Source: Streptomyces sp. NBC_00273 (GTDB lineage: Bacteria > Actinomycetota > Actinomycetes > Streptomycetales > Streptomycetaceae). Taken from it: a DNA stretch of 64,000 bases. The notes beneath the pieces were generated by a model. The model saw only the letters and a program-made list of their open reading frames with translations. It was not told the origin of the DNA and did not search any database. The stretch's first letter is position 1; each line of letters opens with the position of its first letter. A program made the position numbers and the translations under genes. Positions 9,361 to 17,992 of this stretch are shown here, one piece after another. The stretch spans positions 10,245,001-10,309,000 of the forward strand of contig NZ_CP108067.1 of the NCBI RefSeq assembly GCF_036178145.1, in the 5' to 3' direction.

Positions 9361-10257
9361 CTACTCGAGCTCCCGCGCGATCCGCCGCAGCTCCTTGCGC
9401 GTCTGCGCCGGGCTGAGCGCCATCACCGCCAGGTCGTCGAGCATGAGCCGATACCGGCCCGTCTCCTCCGGCTTGTCGAGGTAGTTGGCTCCCGTGGGAT
9501 GCTCCAAATAGACGACATCGGGAAGGCCGTACTCCTCGAACCGCAGCAGCGTCACAGGGGAGCCGATCGCCACACAGCCCGGCGGCAGGACCTGAATCTT
9601 GATGTTCGGCCGGCGCGACATCGTGATCAGGTGCTGGATCTGGCCCCGCATCACTTCCCGGCCGCCCACGGGGCGCTGCAGCACGGGCCAGTCGAGCACC
9701 GCCCACAGGTGAGGGGCATCGGGCCGCTCCAGGAGGTCCTGCCGGCGCAACCGCAGCTCCACCTTCGCCCGGATTTCCTCAGCCGTGGCCGGGAAACCAC
9801 CCTGAGCTACGGCGTACGCATACTCCGCGGTCTGCAGAAGCCCGGGAACCAGCTGCACCTCGAAGGTGCGGATGACCTTCGAACCCTCCTGGAGCCCGAC
9901 GAACTTGTCGAACCACTTCGGGATGATCGCCGAGCCGTACCGCTCCCACCAGCCCGCCTCCTTCGACCGCCGGGCCAGCTCGCAGACCGTCTCCAGCTCA
10001 TGCTGCGCGCCGTACATCCGCAGCATGACCTCGATGTCGCCCTCGCGGAGTGGGGACTCGCCCCGCTCAAGACGGCTGATCTTCGCTTCGGAGCAGTCGA
10101 GGACCTCGCTCGCGTCCTTGGCTGAAATCTCTGCCGCTTCACGAAGCGCCCTCAGCCGATAGCCGAGGATCATCGTCAATACGGTCGGGGTGAAGCCGGG
10201 AAGCGTGAGGTAGCGCTCAAGCGGCGGATGGCCAAGAGGATCTGGAACGGCGGACAC
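9361..10257 (-). CDS. XRE regulator with DUF5753 (Scr1/WhiJ-type)
   Basis: 298 residues from a GTG with AGGAG 5 bases upstream. Residues about 30-85 form a Cro/CI-like helix-turn-helix (LREAAEISAKDASEVLDCSE then AKISRLERGE). The rest is the DUF5753 domain (FEVQLVPGLLQTAEYAYAVA and a C-terminal YLEHPTGANYLD segment). Such regulators pair with a small DUF397 protein, as here with the gene at 10344-10580, 86 bases away on the same strand (upstream in transcription). In S. coelicolor related pairs affect development and antibiotic production. Because the DUF397 gene is transcribed first, both are probably served by the promoter region near 10600-10750. Confidence 0.9.
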   Translation of the reverse strand: MSAVPDPLGHPPLERYLTLPGFTPTVLTMILGYRLRALREAAEISAKDASEVLDCSEAKISRLERGESPLREGDIEVMLRMYGAQHELETVCELARRSKEAGWWERYGSAIIPKWFDKFVGLQEGSKVIRTFEVQLVPGLLQTAEYAYAVAQGGFPATAEEIRAKVELRLRRQDLLERPDAPHLWAVLDWPVLQRPVGGREVMRGQIQHLITMSRRPNIKIQVLPPGCVAIGSPVTLLRFEEYGLPDVVYLEHPTGANYLDKPEETGRYRLMLDDLAVMALSPAQTRKELRRIARELE

Positions 10258-10343
10258 TGGGTCTCCTGCGCGGTGACGAGTGCAAGAATTATCCCACGCA
10301 GGAGCCAGCGCAACATCCGAACGCCCCTATTTTCCCAGGGCTG

Positions 10344-10580
10344 TTATGCAATCAGGGAGTCGAACTCCCCTTCCCGTGCTCCATCGAGGAAGGCAACGAT
10401 CTCCGCGCGCGTGTAGACCAGGGCCGGCCCCTGAGGGAAGCGCGAGTTGCGCATCGCGATCCCACCGTTCCCAAGCGCCGCCAACTCTACGCAGTTACCC
10501 GTCGGTCCACTGTGCCGACTCTTCACCCACGTCACACCTTCGAGTGAATCGGCCGGAATTCCATTGCTGTAGCTCGCCAT
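10344..10580 (-). CDS. DUF397 protein, partner of the DUF5753 regulator
   Basis: 78 residues, the usual length of the family. It has the characteristic VTWVKSRHSGPTGNCVELA core and an RNSRFPQGPALVYTRAEIVA tail. The ATG at 10580 is preceded by GAAGGGG at suitable spacing; a longer frame to 10787 crosses the operator-like sequence and the divergent promoter region and is rejected. Family context (Scr1/Scr2-type pairs) suggests it antagonises or modulates the DUF5753 regulator. Confidence 0.9.
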   Translation of the reverse strand: MASYSNGIPADSLEGVTWVKSRHSGPTGNCVELAALGNGGIAMRNSRFPQGPALVYTRAEIVAFLDGAREGEFDSLIA

Positions 10581-10667
10581 GACGCTATGCCCCTTCGGTG
10601 TTGGTGCGGTCCCACTGCAATGCCTGGCGGTCATCACGGTGGGCGGCAGATCTGACATCCCTCTTTC

Positions 10668-10695
10668 GTGCATGCAATTACCGATGCAATTGCAC
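10668..10695. promoter_or_regulatory. Operator-like repeats in the DUF397/anti-sigma divergent promoter
   Basis: Two copies of ATGCAATT, 12 bases apart start to start, lie within a 28-bp segment that starts with GTGCA and ends with TGCAC. One half, ATGCAATTGCAC, recurs inverted at 5863-5874. The position, 88 bp upstream of the DUF397 start and 83 bp upstream of the divergent GTG at 10778, fits an operator for the local XRE/DUF5753 regulator. This assignment is inference. Confidence 0.45.
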
Positions 10696-10777
10696 GGGCG
10701 GTGGAGTGGGCTGGATACTAGCCGCACCAGGCAGCCGCCGACTCTGAACAAACGTGCACCGACTGGGGAGATGGGCA

Positions 10778-11332
10778 GTGCGTACACCAGCCGCGATTAC
10801 GCAGTGCGACGGGAGCGATGGCCGAATGGCGCGGGACCTGGCCGGAATGATCCCACTCGAAATTGGTAATCTGGCCGTGTCGGGCGCCCCGGACTGGGGA
10901 CTTGCGCTGGGGCTCAGCACCGCGGGCTTCGCTGCCCGTAGCTTCACCGACTCCGATCGGACCTGCTGTCGCATCCGAGGCTTCATCGAGGCCGTACTGG
11001 GTGAATGGGGCATTGGACCCGGCCCTAGCCGTGACGCCACGCTGACCGTTGCGTGGGAGCTCGTGGGCAACGCGATCCGGCACGCACTTCGTGAAGGCCA
11101 CCAGGGCAGCGGAGCCTGGCTCGGCCTGGTCCGCAAGGACAGCGCCATTCTGGTCGCCATCTCGGACCCGAACCCCCAGCCTCCCCGTCCGGTCCGCCCC
11201 GACATCATGGACGAGAGCGGACGAGGACTCGTGCTCGTTTCCGTGCTGAGCACGGCTTGGGGGTGGACCTTCTCCCCAACGGGAGGCAAGACAGTATGGG
11301 CCCGGGTCCCGACCTTGCAGAAGACCATCTGA
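10778..11332 (+). CDS. HATPase_c_2 anti-sigma-factor-like ATP-binding protein
   Basis: 184 residues from the GTG at 10778, preceded by GGGGAG at 7 bases. It has the GHKL kinase-like ATP-binding fold: N-box ELVGNAIRHALREG, then an ISDPNP segment (G1-like), and ESGRGLVLVSVLSTAWGW (G2 region). This is the layout of RsbW/SpoIIAB-like proteins, abundant in Streptomyces, which bind or phosphorylate sigma or anti-anti-sigma partners. It is divergent from the DUF397/DUF5753 pair, as often seen for these families, so shared control is likely. No sigma factor is adjacent. Confidence 0.85.
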   Translation: MRTPAAITQCDGSDGRMARDLAGMIPLEIGNLAVSGAPDWGLALGLSTAGFAARSFTDSDRTCCRIRGFIEAVLGEWGIGPGPSRDATLTVAWELVGNAIRHALREGHQGSGAWLGLVRKDSAILVAISDPNPQPPRPVRPDIMDESGRGLVLVSVLSTAWGWTFSPTGGKTVWARVPTLQKTI

Positions 11333-11445
11333 CGTCATTGCAGGCCCAGTTGATGGTCCGCGGGAAGAACGCGGCAGATGCGGATCGGGACCCGGTCGCA
11401 TCCCTGCGCCGGAAGCCTCCCGGCCGAGCGCGCACGTGACCGATC

Positions 11446-12528
11446 TCAGCCCATCGCGCCGTGGACCCGATGGGTCGACGGGCTGACCGGGTTTGGGTGG
11501 GCTCCACCGCCACTTCGAAGGCATCCGTGCCGGCCGTCCCGCCACTGCAGCTCTCCAGAAGCCGAGTCAAACGACCAGGCAGCCAACGCACCGATGGCGA
11601 CCAGACTCTCCACTTCCGCCCTGAAGCGCGCTTCGGAAAGGGCGCAGATGCGGGCCAGGTCGGCAAGATCGGCAGTGCCGCAGGCACTTCCGGGGGAGCG
11701 GTGAGCAGCCAACGTGACAGCAATCAGTCGCACCGTGGCTGGCTGCGCGCGCATGGCAGGGCAGTGTGCCCAACACAGGGCCAGGCCGGCTGCCCGCGAA
11801 CGGAGGGCACGCCCCGGGGCCTGGGTGAGGACCGTCGCATCCAGCAGTTGCGCCTGGCGGTCGCCCGAAGGCTCCTGCGTGTGATGTAGCCAGTAGGCCT
11901 GCTCTAGTTGCTGCCACGCTCCGGTCTCCCGGCCGGCCAGGAGCATGCCGCGCAGGAGACCGTTGGGCATACGCAAGCGTCCGTGCCGGTCCGCGCGCAG
12001 TGCGCACTGCAGGGCGAGCAGGCGGGCCTGAGGGTCGGTGGACGGGGGGAGGGCGGCCGCGAGGTACGAGAGCATGTCGCGGATTCGCTCATGAGGGCTG
12101 AGGCCCGGAGGCGCGGGGGAGCGGCGCCGCCCGCTCCGTGGAGGCGGGGTGCCAGCCGGTGTCTCGGGGACAACGGCGGCATCGTGAGTAACGGCGGCGC
12201 AGCTGGTGCAGACGTCAGCCAGCCGCCATAGGCGGCCGCCGCGTTCGCGGGCCAAGGCCAGCACCACCGGGCCACCGCAGCCGCGATGGCGGGGGTGCCA
12301 GCGGCAGCCCCGTTCGTGGCACTGGCAGGTCCGCAGATGTCGCGGTAGAGCCTCGAGTCTGGCGTGCCCGGCCAGGTGAGCGAGTGCTGCCGAGCGGGCT
12401 GTCGCACTACGCACACGCGCGGCAGCGGGACCGCACTGGGGGCAGGCGAGTTGAGGGCCGTGGGGCTGCGGTCGCAGTTCCACGGTCCACGTGCGCCGCA
12501 CTGCCAGGTGGGGCGTCCAGAGCCTCAT
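11446..12528 (-). CDS. Unrecognised Cys-containing protein with possible C-terminal winged helix
   Basis: 360 residues from an ATG with GGAAGG 7 bases upstream. The N-terminal third has scattered Cys/His pairs (CPQCG; CQCHERGCRWHPRHRGCGG; CTSC) suggestive of zinc binding. A Pro/Arg-rich linker follows, then an Ala/Leu-rich helical region. The C-terminal segment (LADLARICALSEARFRAEVE then SLVAIGALAAW) reads like a winged-helix domain. It is divergent from the HTH gene at 12704, with three operator-like repeats between them. The first ~33 codons and leader exist as a second copy at 5397-5495. No function assigned. Confidence 0.6.
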   Translation of the reverse strand: MRLWTPHLAVRRTWTVELRPQPHGPQLACPQCGPAAARVRSATARSAALAHLAGHARLEALPRHLRTCQCHERGCRWHPRHRGCGGPVVLALARERGGRLWRLADVCTSCAAVTHDAAVVPETPAGTPPPRSGRRRSPAPPGLSPHERIRDMLSYLAAALPPSTDPQARLLALQCALRADRHGRLRMPNGLLRGMLLAGRETGAWQQLEQAYWLHHTQEPSGDRQAQLLDATVLTQAPGRALRSRAAGLALCWAHCPAMRAQPATVRLIAVTLAAHRSPGSACGTADLADLARICALSEARFRAEVESLVAIGALAAWSFDSASGELQWRDGRHGCLRSGGGAHPNPVSPSTHRVHGAMG

Positions 12529-12609
12529 CGGCCGGCCTTCCTTATCGACCGCCAGGCCTGAGCCGTAGACGGGACACCACCGGGGACTCGAGGTGACGGC
12601 CGCACCGTA

Positions 12610-12692
12610 GTGCAGACATCTGCCCTGCGCGAGGTCGGTGTCACCTGCGGAAATAGGGCAGAGGTCTGCACTGACAGGGCAGGGGTCTGCAC
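12610..12692. promoter_or_regulatory. Triple 17-bp operator between divergent genes
   Basis: Three copies of a 17-bp sequence of the form AGGGCAGRKGTCTGCAC: one inverted at 12610-12626 and two direct at 12655-12671 and 12676-12692. The two direct copies are 21 bp apart, about two helical turns, so a protein would meet both on the same DNA face. Their position just before the likely GTG start of the HTH gene and upstream of the divergent gene at 12528 fits repression of both by the HTH protein. Confidence 0.65.
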
Positions 12693-12703
12693 CGTCCGAT
12701 GGT

Positions 12704-12970
12704 GTGGTGACGATCTTGCCGCCCGAACCGAACCTCGAAGCGCTGCGCCAGGAACTCGCGCGCCTGAGGGGTGAGCGCGGCTGGAGCTATGACGAACTGG
12801 CCAGCCGGACTGGCTTGTCCAGGCGCACCCTCATCGAAATTGAGCAAGGTCGCACCACTGGCTCCCTGCCCACCTGGCATGCCCTCGGCCATGCCTTCGA
12901 TGTCCCGCTCGGCGGCCTCTTCGTAGCACTCTGCGACGGCCACGAACCGCCCGGCGGCAAGAGCCCCTAG
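12704..12970 (+). CDS. Small XRE-family repressor
   Basis: About 88 residues. The start is placed at the GTG at 12704 (or 12707) because an upstream GTG at 12638 would make the operator repeats part of the coding sequence. It is almost entirely a Cro/CI helix-turn-helix (LRQELARLRGERGWSYDELA then SRTGLSRRTLIEIEQGRTTG), with a short tail. No clear ribosome site is present, so the mRNA may be leaderless. The three 17-bp repeats immediately upstream suggest autoregulation. Family membership is firm; targets are inferred. Confidence 0.8.
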   Translation: MVTILPPEPNLEALRQELARLRGERGWSYDELASRTGLSRRTLIEIEQGRTTGSLPTWHALGHAFDVPLGGLFVALCDGHEPPGGKSP

Positions 12971-13126
12971 GCGCCGACTGCTCCTGCCCGCAGACCACCC
13001 GAACCGGTGACGCAGCGGGAACGAACAAGCGATGCTCGGATGTATGCCCACCACGGTTGGGCCGGTCGGGCGACAGCAGCGGTGCGGCCCCACAATCGCA
13101 GCGTGTCGGCTGGAATCTTCGCGGCC

Positions 13127-13990
13127 ATGCGCTCCACAAACACCCACTTGGGCCACCTCCGGGACGGTAGCTCACCCCGGCACCGCCACCGCGCTCTGCG
13201 AATCGCCACGGACAGTCCCAGCTGCCTGCTCCGAACGGCTGAGGGCGGCCTGTGCCCCGACTGTGGCAACCAGGTCCACTGGTACCGAGGCATCGAACAC
13301 CAGCCCGTCCGCCTCCACCCACACGAACTGCCCACCGCAGCCGTCCCCGAAGTCCACCGCTGGCACATCGGCGCCGGCGTCGCCTATCCGGCGGGCGACG
13401 GAAGCCCCTGGTGCCGCATCGCCCACCGCACCCTCTGCCCAGCACACGACACCCCCGAACACCTGACGCAGCCCCTCGTCAGGCTGCGCCAGCGCCTTGC
13501 CCTGCAGACCCGGCGCCTTCTCGACGACGGCGCCTTCACACCACCCGGCCAACACGCCCCTGCAGGGTCCCGGCCCATGCCGCCGTGTCGGCCCGCCAGG
13601 CCCGTCGTGGACGTCCTCGGTAGCCGCTACCTCGCTAAACAGCCCATCCAGGAGATCCGATGCGTGGCCCGGACCCACAGAGGCACCCGCTGCCTGAACC
13701 GTGTCCTCGCATCGCGGAAACCGCACGGCACCTGGAGGCTCACCACCCTCCTACCAGGCCGCCCACCGGTACTGCCCGCAGTCGAGATCGCCGTCTACGA
13801 CCTCGGGCACCTGGCCCACGCCGAGCAGCAGCGCTGGCGCGCCCAGCGCTGCCCCACCCACGCCCTGATTCCCAAAGCCGCAGACATGGCCCGGGATGAC
13901 TGGGAGATCTTCGATCCCCTGCTCCACCGTCAGCACGTCGCCACCCGGCTGCCAGTCGGCGCTCAGGGCCGGCCTCGAGGACGAGCGTGA
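13127..13990 (+). CDS. DUF6083-type protein
   Basis: About 287 residues from the ATG at 13127; the exact start is uncertain because no strong ribosome site is present. The core CPDCGNQVHWYRGIEHQPVR then LHPHELPTAAVPEVHRWHIG, with SPWCRIAHRTLCP, is the pattern of the streptomycete DUF6083 family. It has paired Cys and His residues likely to bind zinc. A second Cys pair (CVARTHRGTRC) and a late CPTH lie in the C-terminal half. Function unknown. It precedes the UvrD-like helicase gene by 109 bases on the same strand, so the two may be co-transcribed. Confidence 0.65.
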   Translation: MRSTNTHLGHLRDGSSPRHRHRALRIATDSPSCLLRTAEGGLCPDCGNQVHWYRGIEHQPVRLHPHELPTAAVPEVHRWHIGAGVAYPAGDGSPWCRIAHRTLCPAHDTPEHLTQPLVRLRQRLALQTRRLLDDGAFTPPGQHAPAGSRPMPPCRPARPVVDVLGSRYLAKQPIQEIRCVARTHRGTRCLNRVLASRKPHGTWRLTTLLPGRPPVLPAVEIAVYDLGHLAHAEQQRWRAQRCPTHALIPKAADMARDDWEIFDPLLHRQHVATRLPVGAQGRPRGRA

Positions 13991-14099
13991 AGGCCACACC
14001 GAGGCCGTGCACCACAGCCAACGGGGAAGACCCTGACCTGCGGTGAGAATCCGCACCACCCCCACCCAACCGCCCCTGCCCACGCGATGGAGCGACCAC

Positions 14100-15566
14100 G
14101 TGCTCAACCCCACGGACGAACAGGCCCACGCCGCCGACCGCTTCCGCGCCGGCGACCACATCGCTCTCCAAGCAGGGGCGGGCACCGGCAAGACCACCAC
14201 CCTGGCCCTGCTCGCCACAGGAACCAGACGCTGCGGCCGCTACCTCGCCTTCAACAGAGCCATCGCCCTGGACGCCGCCAGCCGCTTCCCCGCCCACGTC
14301 ACGTGCAAGACCGCACACTCCCTCGCCTACGCCGCGGTCGGCCACCGCTACCGGTCCCGTCTGGGCAGCGCACGCTGGCCCAGCTGGAAGACCGGACAAG
14401 CCCTCGGCATCACCAAACCTGTCCGTGTCGGAGACAACGACCTCTCGGTCAAAGTCCTCTCCCACACCGTTCTGAAGACCCTCACCCGTTTCTGCTACTC
14501 AGCAGACCCCGCCATCACCAGCCGGCATATCCCGCACTTGCGCGGCTTGGACAACGCCGACCACCACAAACAACTCGCCGCCGCCGTCCTCCCGTTCGCG
14601 TGTAAAGCCTGGAAGGACCTGCAGCGCCCCGAACAGGGCGTCGTCCGCTTCGAACACGATCACTACCTGAAGATGTGGGCCCTGTCCGAGCCGAAGATCG
14701 ACGCCGACTTTCTCCTCCTGGACGAGGCGCAGGACACCAACCCCGTCCTCGAGCAGGTCTTCACCGCCCAGCGCGGACACGCCCAGCTCGTCATGGTGGG
14801 AGACTCCGCCCAGGCCATCTACGGCTGGCGCGGCGCCACCGATGTCATGACCCGCTTCGACGGCACCCCCCTGGCCCTGACGCAGTCCTTCCGCTTCGGC
14901 CCCCACCTCGCCCGCGAAGCCAACCGATGGCTCGCCCTCGCCGGCGCACCCATCCGCCTCCAAGGCACAGACACTATCCCCACCCGGCTCGACACCGTCG
15001 AGACCCCCGACGCCGTCCTGTGCCGTACCAACATCGGCGCCATGACCCAGGTTCTCACCCACCTCCAGGCCGGCCGGCAGGTCGCCCTCACCGGCGGAGG
15101 CGAAGGCCTGCGCAGCCTCGCGCTCGCCGCCCGCGACCTCAAGAACGGCCGTCCCACCAGCCACCCAGAACTCCTCCTGTTCTCCTCCTGGGGCGAACTT
15201 CAGGACTACGCCGCCTACGACCCGGCCGGCGCCGACCTCCAGCCCTTCGTCGACCTGATCGACACCCACACCCCCGACGCACTCCTCGCCGCAGTCAGCC
15301 AACTCGTCGACGAACAACACGCGCAGGTCACTGTGTCCACGGCCCACAAGGCCAAGGGCCGTGAATGGCCAACGGTCCAGATTGGCAACGACTTCAGGCC
15401 ACCTAAAGACGCCGAGGAACCCGATGCCCAAGGCCGCCCCGTACCCGGCCCCATCGACGATGCAGAAGCACGCCTGGCCTACGTCGCTGTGACCCGGGCC
15501 AGGGGCTGCCTCGACCTCGGCGGCCTGGCGTGGATCCACGACCACCCCGCCGGCAACCCTATGTGA
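14100..15566 (+). CDS. Compact UvrD/Rep-type superfamily 1 helicase
   Basis: 488 residues from the GTG at 14100, chosen for GGAG 7 bases upstream. SF1 motifs in order: Walker A LQAGAGTGKTTTLALLA; motif II LLLDEAQDTNPV; motif III VMVGDSAQAIYGWRGA; motif IV region LTQSFRFG; motif V VSTAHKAKGREWPTVQI; motif VI AYVAVTRARGCLDL. At under 500 residues it lacks the large 1B/2B insertions and C-terminal domains of UvrD, PcrA or RecB. It resembles the short SF1 helicases found in defence or mobile regions (Helicase_C_2, UvrD-like). All catalytic motifs appear intact, so activity is likely. Partner unknown. Confidence 0.85.
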   Translation: MLNPTDEQAHAADRFRAGDHIALQAGAGTGKTTTLALLATGTRRCGRYLAFNRAIALDAASRFPAHVTCKTAHSLAYAAVGHRYRSRLGSARWPSWKTGQALGITKPVRVGDNDLSVKVLSHTVLKTLTRFCYSADPAITSRHIPHLRGLDNADHHKQLAAAVLPFACKAWKDLQRPEQGVVRFEHDHYLKMWALSEPKIDADFLLLDEAQDTNPVLEQVFTAQRGHAQLVMVGDSAQAIYGWRGATDVMTRFDGTPLALTQSFRFGPHLAREANRWLALAGAPIRLQGTDTIPTRLDTVETPDAVLCRTNIGAMTQVLTHLQAGRQVALTGGGEGLRSLALAARDLKNGRPTSHPELLLFSSWGELQDYAAYDPAGADLQPFVDLIDTHTPDALLAAVSQLVDEQHAQVTVSTAHKAKGREWPTVQIGNDFRPPKDAEEPDAQGRPVPGPIDDAEARLAYVAVTRARGCLDLGGLAWIHDHPAGNPM

Positions 15567-15813
15567 CACGCCCTCGGCACTCGTGGATCCAAGACCACGT
15601 GCAGCCGCCCTTCACCACCCGAACAGGACGGCCGAGCAGAGATCGAACGAAGTACTGCTGCGCACTTAAAGAGTGTGTCCGGCCGGGTGAGCGGCAGTCC
15701 TGGGACTGCGACGCCTCCACCATTCACTCCATGGCATTCGATCCCGGACAGCATCATCGCCAGTCCCCGCGCCGTGCGGGTGACGCGCGGCTCGGTCCCG
15801 CGTTGTTCCCGGC

Positions 15814-16005
15814 ATGGACGAGATGCTGGACGTGCTCCTCGACGGGCTTACCGAGCCGCGCCTGAAGCTGATCAGTGAGGATGAGGCCAGGGCCTTGATG
15901 GTTCTCCTCGGGCTGCTGGACGATGCCGCACATCCCGAGAAGGTTCGACACGCTGCCGGGGAGATGCGCTTCCGAATCGGGTCCCGGCTGGCCCTGCCCA
16001 TGTGA
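15814..16005 (+). CDS. Small acidic helical protein, unrecognised
   Basis: 63 residues from the ATG at 15814: MDEMLDVLLDGLTEPRLKLI then SEDEARALMVLLGLLDDAAH and so on. Amphipathic helices and codon use look genuine. No strong ribosome site is seen. It lies between the helicase and a broken HNH gene on the other strand. No family recognised. Confidence 0.45.
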   Translation: MDEMLDVLLDGLTEPRLKLISEDEARALMVLLGLLDDAAHPEKVRHAAGEMRFRIGSRLALPM

Positions 16006-16017
16006 GAGCAAACGCGT

Positions 16018-16240
16018 CTACTTCGTGTCGACCGGGACGGTCTCGTAGGTGACGGTGGCGCCGGGGCAGTCCTCCGCCAGCCCGAGGAGCGCCTCGCGCT
16101 CCCGCTCGTCAGAGGCCAGGCCCCAGCGGAGCTTGGTCTCGACCCAGCCCGTCACGTACGTGCAGTGGTAGGTGGCCGTCGGGGGCAGCCACTCCGCCGG
16201 GTCCTTGTCGGCCTTGGCCCGGTTGGACTTGGCCGTGACC
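16018..16240 (-). pseudogene. C-terminal fragment of a secreted HNH (DUF1524/GmrSD-type) endonuclease
   Basis: On the minus strand the translation VTAKSNRAKADKDPAEWLPP then TATYHCTYVTGWVETKLRWG is the conserved C-terminal part of DUF1524-like HNH nucleases, with a normal stop at 16018. Similarity ends abruptly at about 16240, where a Tn3 transposase fragment begins. The N-terminal half with the catalytic DHxxP region is absent here. A closely related C-terminal half lies at 44979-45278. Confidence 0.75.
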
Positions 16241-16242
16241 TG

Positions 16243-17775
16243 CTGGTGGACACCGTTGACTTCGGCGCGGTCCAAGCCGGGGCGCCGGTGGTGACGGCGC
16301 TCAAGCAGCTGCCGCACCTGGTCGGCCGCCGGAAGGTCGCCGCCTCCGAGGTGGACCAGCAGCTGGTGACCGGCTCGTGGCGGCGCCTGGTGTTCGCCAA
16401 CCCAGACGTCGAACCGGGCTGCGTGGAGAAGGCGGCGTACTCGTTCTGCGTGCTGGAGCACCTGCACCGCGCTCTTCGGCTCCGCGACGTGTTCGCCAGG
16501 GACGGGGACCGGTGGGGCGACCCGCGGACCAAGCTGCTGACGGGCGACCGCTGGGAGACGGCCGAGCCGACCGCACTCGGGCTGGAGACGGAGCTGGCCG
16601 CGCATCTGGCCGAACTCGCCTCGGCCCTGCACGGCGCCTACCACCAGGTCGTCGCCGTGCTGCCGACCAACAGTGCGGTGATCGTGAAGGACGGCAGGCT
16701 GTTGCTGGACCGCCTCGGCCCCGCCCCCGAGCCGCACCTGATGCAGGCCTTCCGCCAGCTGGTCAACGGCATGCTGCCGAAGGCCGACTTCCCCGAGCTG
16801 CTGCTGCTGGAGGTCGCCGAGCTGACCGGCATGACGACCGCGTTCACCCACATGTCCGGCGCCGATCCGCACATGGACGACTTCGAGGTCAGCGTCTGCG
16901 CGCTGCTGCTCGCGGAGGCCTGCAACGTCGGCCTGACCCCGGTGGCCAAGCCGAACGTATCGGCGCTCACCCGCGCCCGCCTGATCCAGGTTGACCAGGG
17001 ATGCCTGCGGGCCGAGACCATCAGCGCCGCCAACGGCATGCTCATCGCAGCGCAGGCCAAGGTCGACATCGCCCGGGCCTGGGGAGGCGGGCTGGTCGCC
17101 TCCGCGGACGGGGTCCGCTTCACCGTGCCGGTGCAGACGCTGCACGCCGGCTACAGCCCGCTGCACTTCGGGCTGCGCAAGAAGGGCGCCACCTGGTTGA
17201 ACGTGGTCAACGACCAGGTCATGGGCCTGGGCGGGGTGGTGGTGCCCGGCATGTTACGTGACTCGCTGTTCATCCTGGACGCGCTGCTGGGCCGTGACGG
17301 CGGGCCGAAGCCGGAGACCGTGGTCACCGACACCGCGAGCTACAGCGACATCGTGTTCGGCCTGTTCGTAATCTGCGGCTACCAGTTCTCCCCGCGGATC
17401 GCTGACATCTCCGACGCCCGCCTGTGGCGCACCCACGCGAGCGCCGACTACGGGCCGCTGCAGGACATCTCCCGGCACACGGTCCGCCTGGACCGGATCC
17501 GCGCGCACTGGGGCGATATGCTGCGCGTGGCCGGCTCCCTGACCCTGGGCGAGGTCCGAGGCCACGACCTGATCCGCATGCTGTCACGGGACGGGCGCCC
17601 GACCGGCCTGGGCGCGTTCGCGAACTACGGACGGATCTTCAAGACCCTGCACCTGCTGCAGTTCATCTCCGACGACGGCTACCGCCGGATGATCGGCAAG
17701 CAGCTGAACATCACCGAGGCCCCCCACCGCCTCGCCCGGAAGATCTTCTTCGGACAGCGTGGCGAACTGCGCCAG
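16243..17775 (+). pseudogene. Tn3-family transposase (TnpA) fragment, truncated at both ends
   Basis: About 510 codons of the catalytic half of a TnpA that is normally about 1,000 residues. It enters at DTVDFGAVQAGAPVVTALKQ and shows GSWRRLVFANPDVEPG, HMSGADPHMDDFEVSVCALL, VVTDTASYSDIVFGL (first Asp), QFSPRIADISDARLW (second Asp) and LNITEAPHRLARKIFFGQRG (Glu). The frame continues to 17817, but beyond about 17775 it reads antisense through another gene fragment, so the native TnpA C-terminus is missing. No Tn3 terminal repeats were found nearby. It is not autonomous. Confidence 0.8.
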
Positions 17776-17850
17776 GTCCTCGTACGTGCGGATCGCGTCG
17801 AGCTCGAGCTGGAGTAGGTCGTGAGGGAAAGGAGCGCAACATACCCAGAT
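17764..17850 (-). pseudogene. Frameshifted N-terminal fragment of a homologue of the 45302-45607 gene
   Basis: Minus-strand translation gives FPHDLLQLELDAIRTYEDLA, which aligns with FPEDLIKLKQQQIRTFNRLA at the start of the protein encoded at 45607. Both genes have the same upstream box (cgaaaatcgaacaaatg) exactly 13 bases before the ATG. Here the ATG is out of frame with the conserved stretch, so a small deletion occurred, and the Tn3 fragment cuts off the rest. Confidence 0.65.
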
Positions 17851-17908
17851 TAGGCCATTTGTTCGATTTTCGATGCAAGCGAAACCGGAACGGCGTGTTC
17901 ACGCGGAG

Positions 17909-17946
17909 GTGTCCTGTGCCATCGAACCTTGACTTCGTGCCACCGA
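17909..17946 (+). repeat. Left terminal inverted repeat of the 705-bp element
   Basis: 38 bases starting GTGTCCTGTGCC, identical on the opposite strand to 18576-18613. Inside it further GTGCC words follow at 17992 and nearby, suggesting iterated binding sites. Confidence 0.8.
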
Positions 17947-17992
17947 TGACGGCCGCGAGTCTGTGCCCCTGAATCTTGATCCTGGTGCCTGG

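Noticed and set aside
16018..17166. 382-codon minus-strand frame ending in the HNH fragment
   Set aside because: Only the last ~74 codons are HNH sequence; the rest is antisense to the Tn3 transposase fragment.
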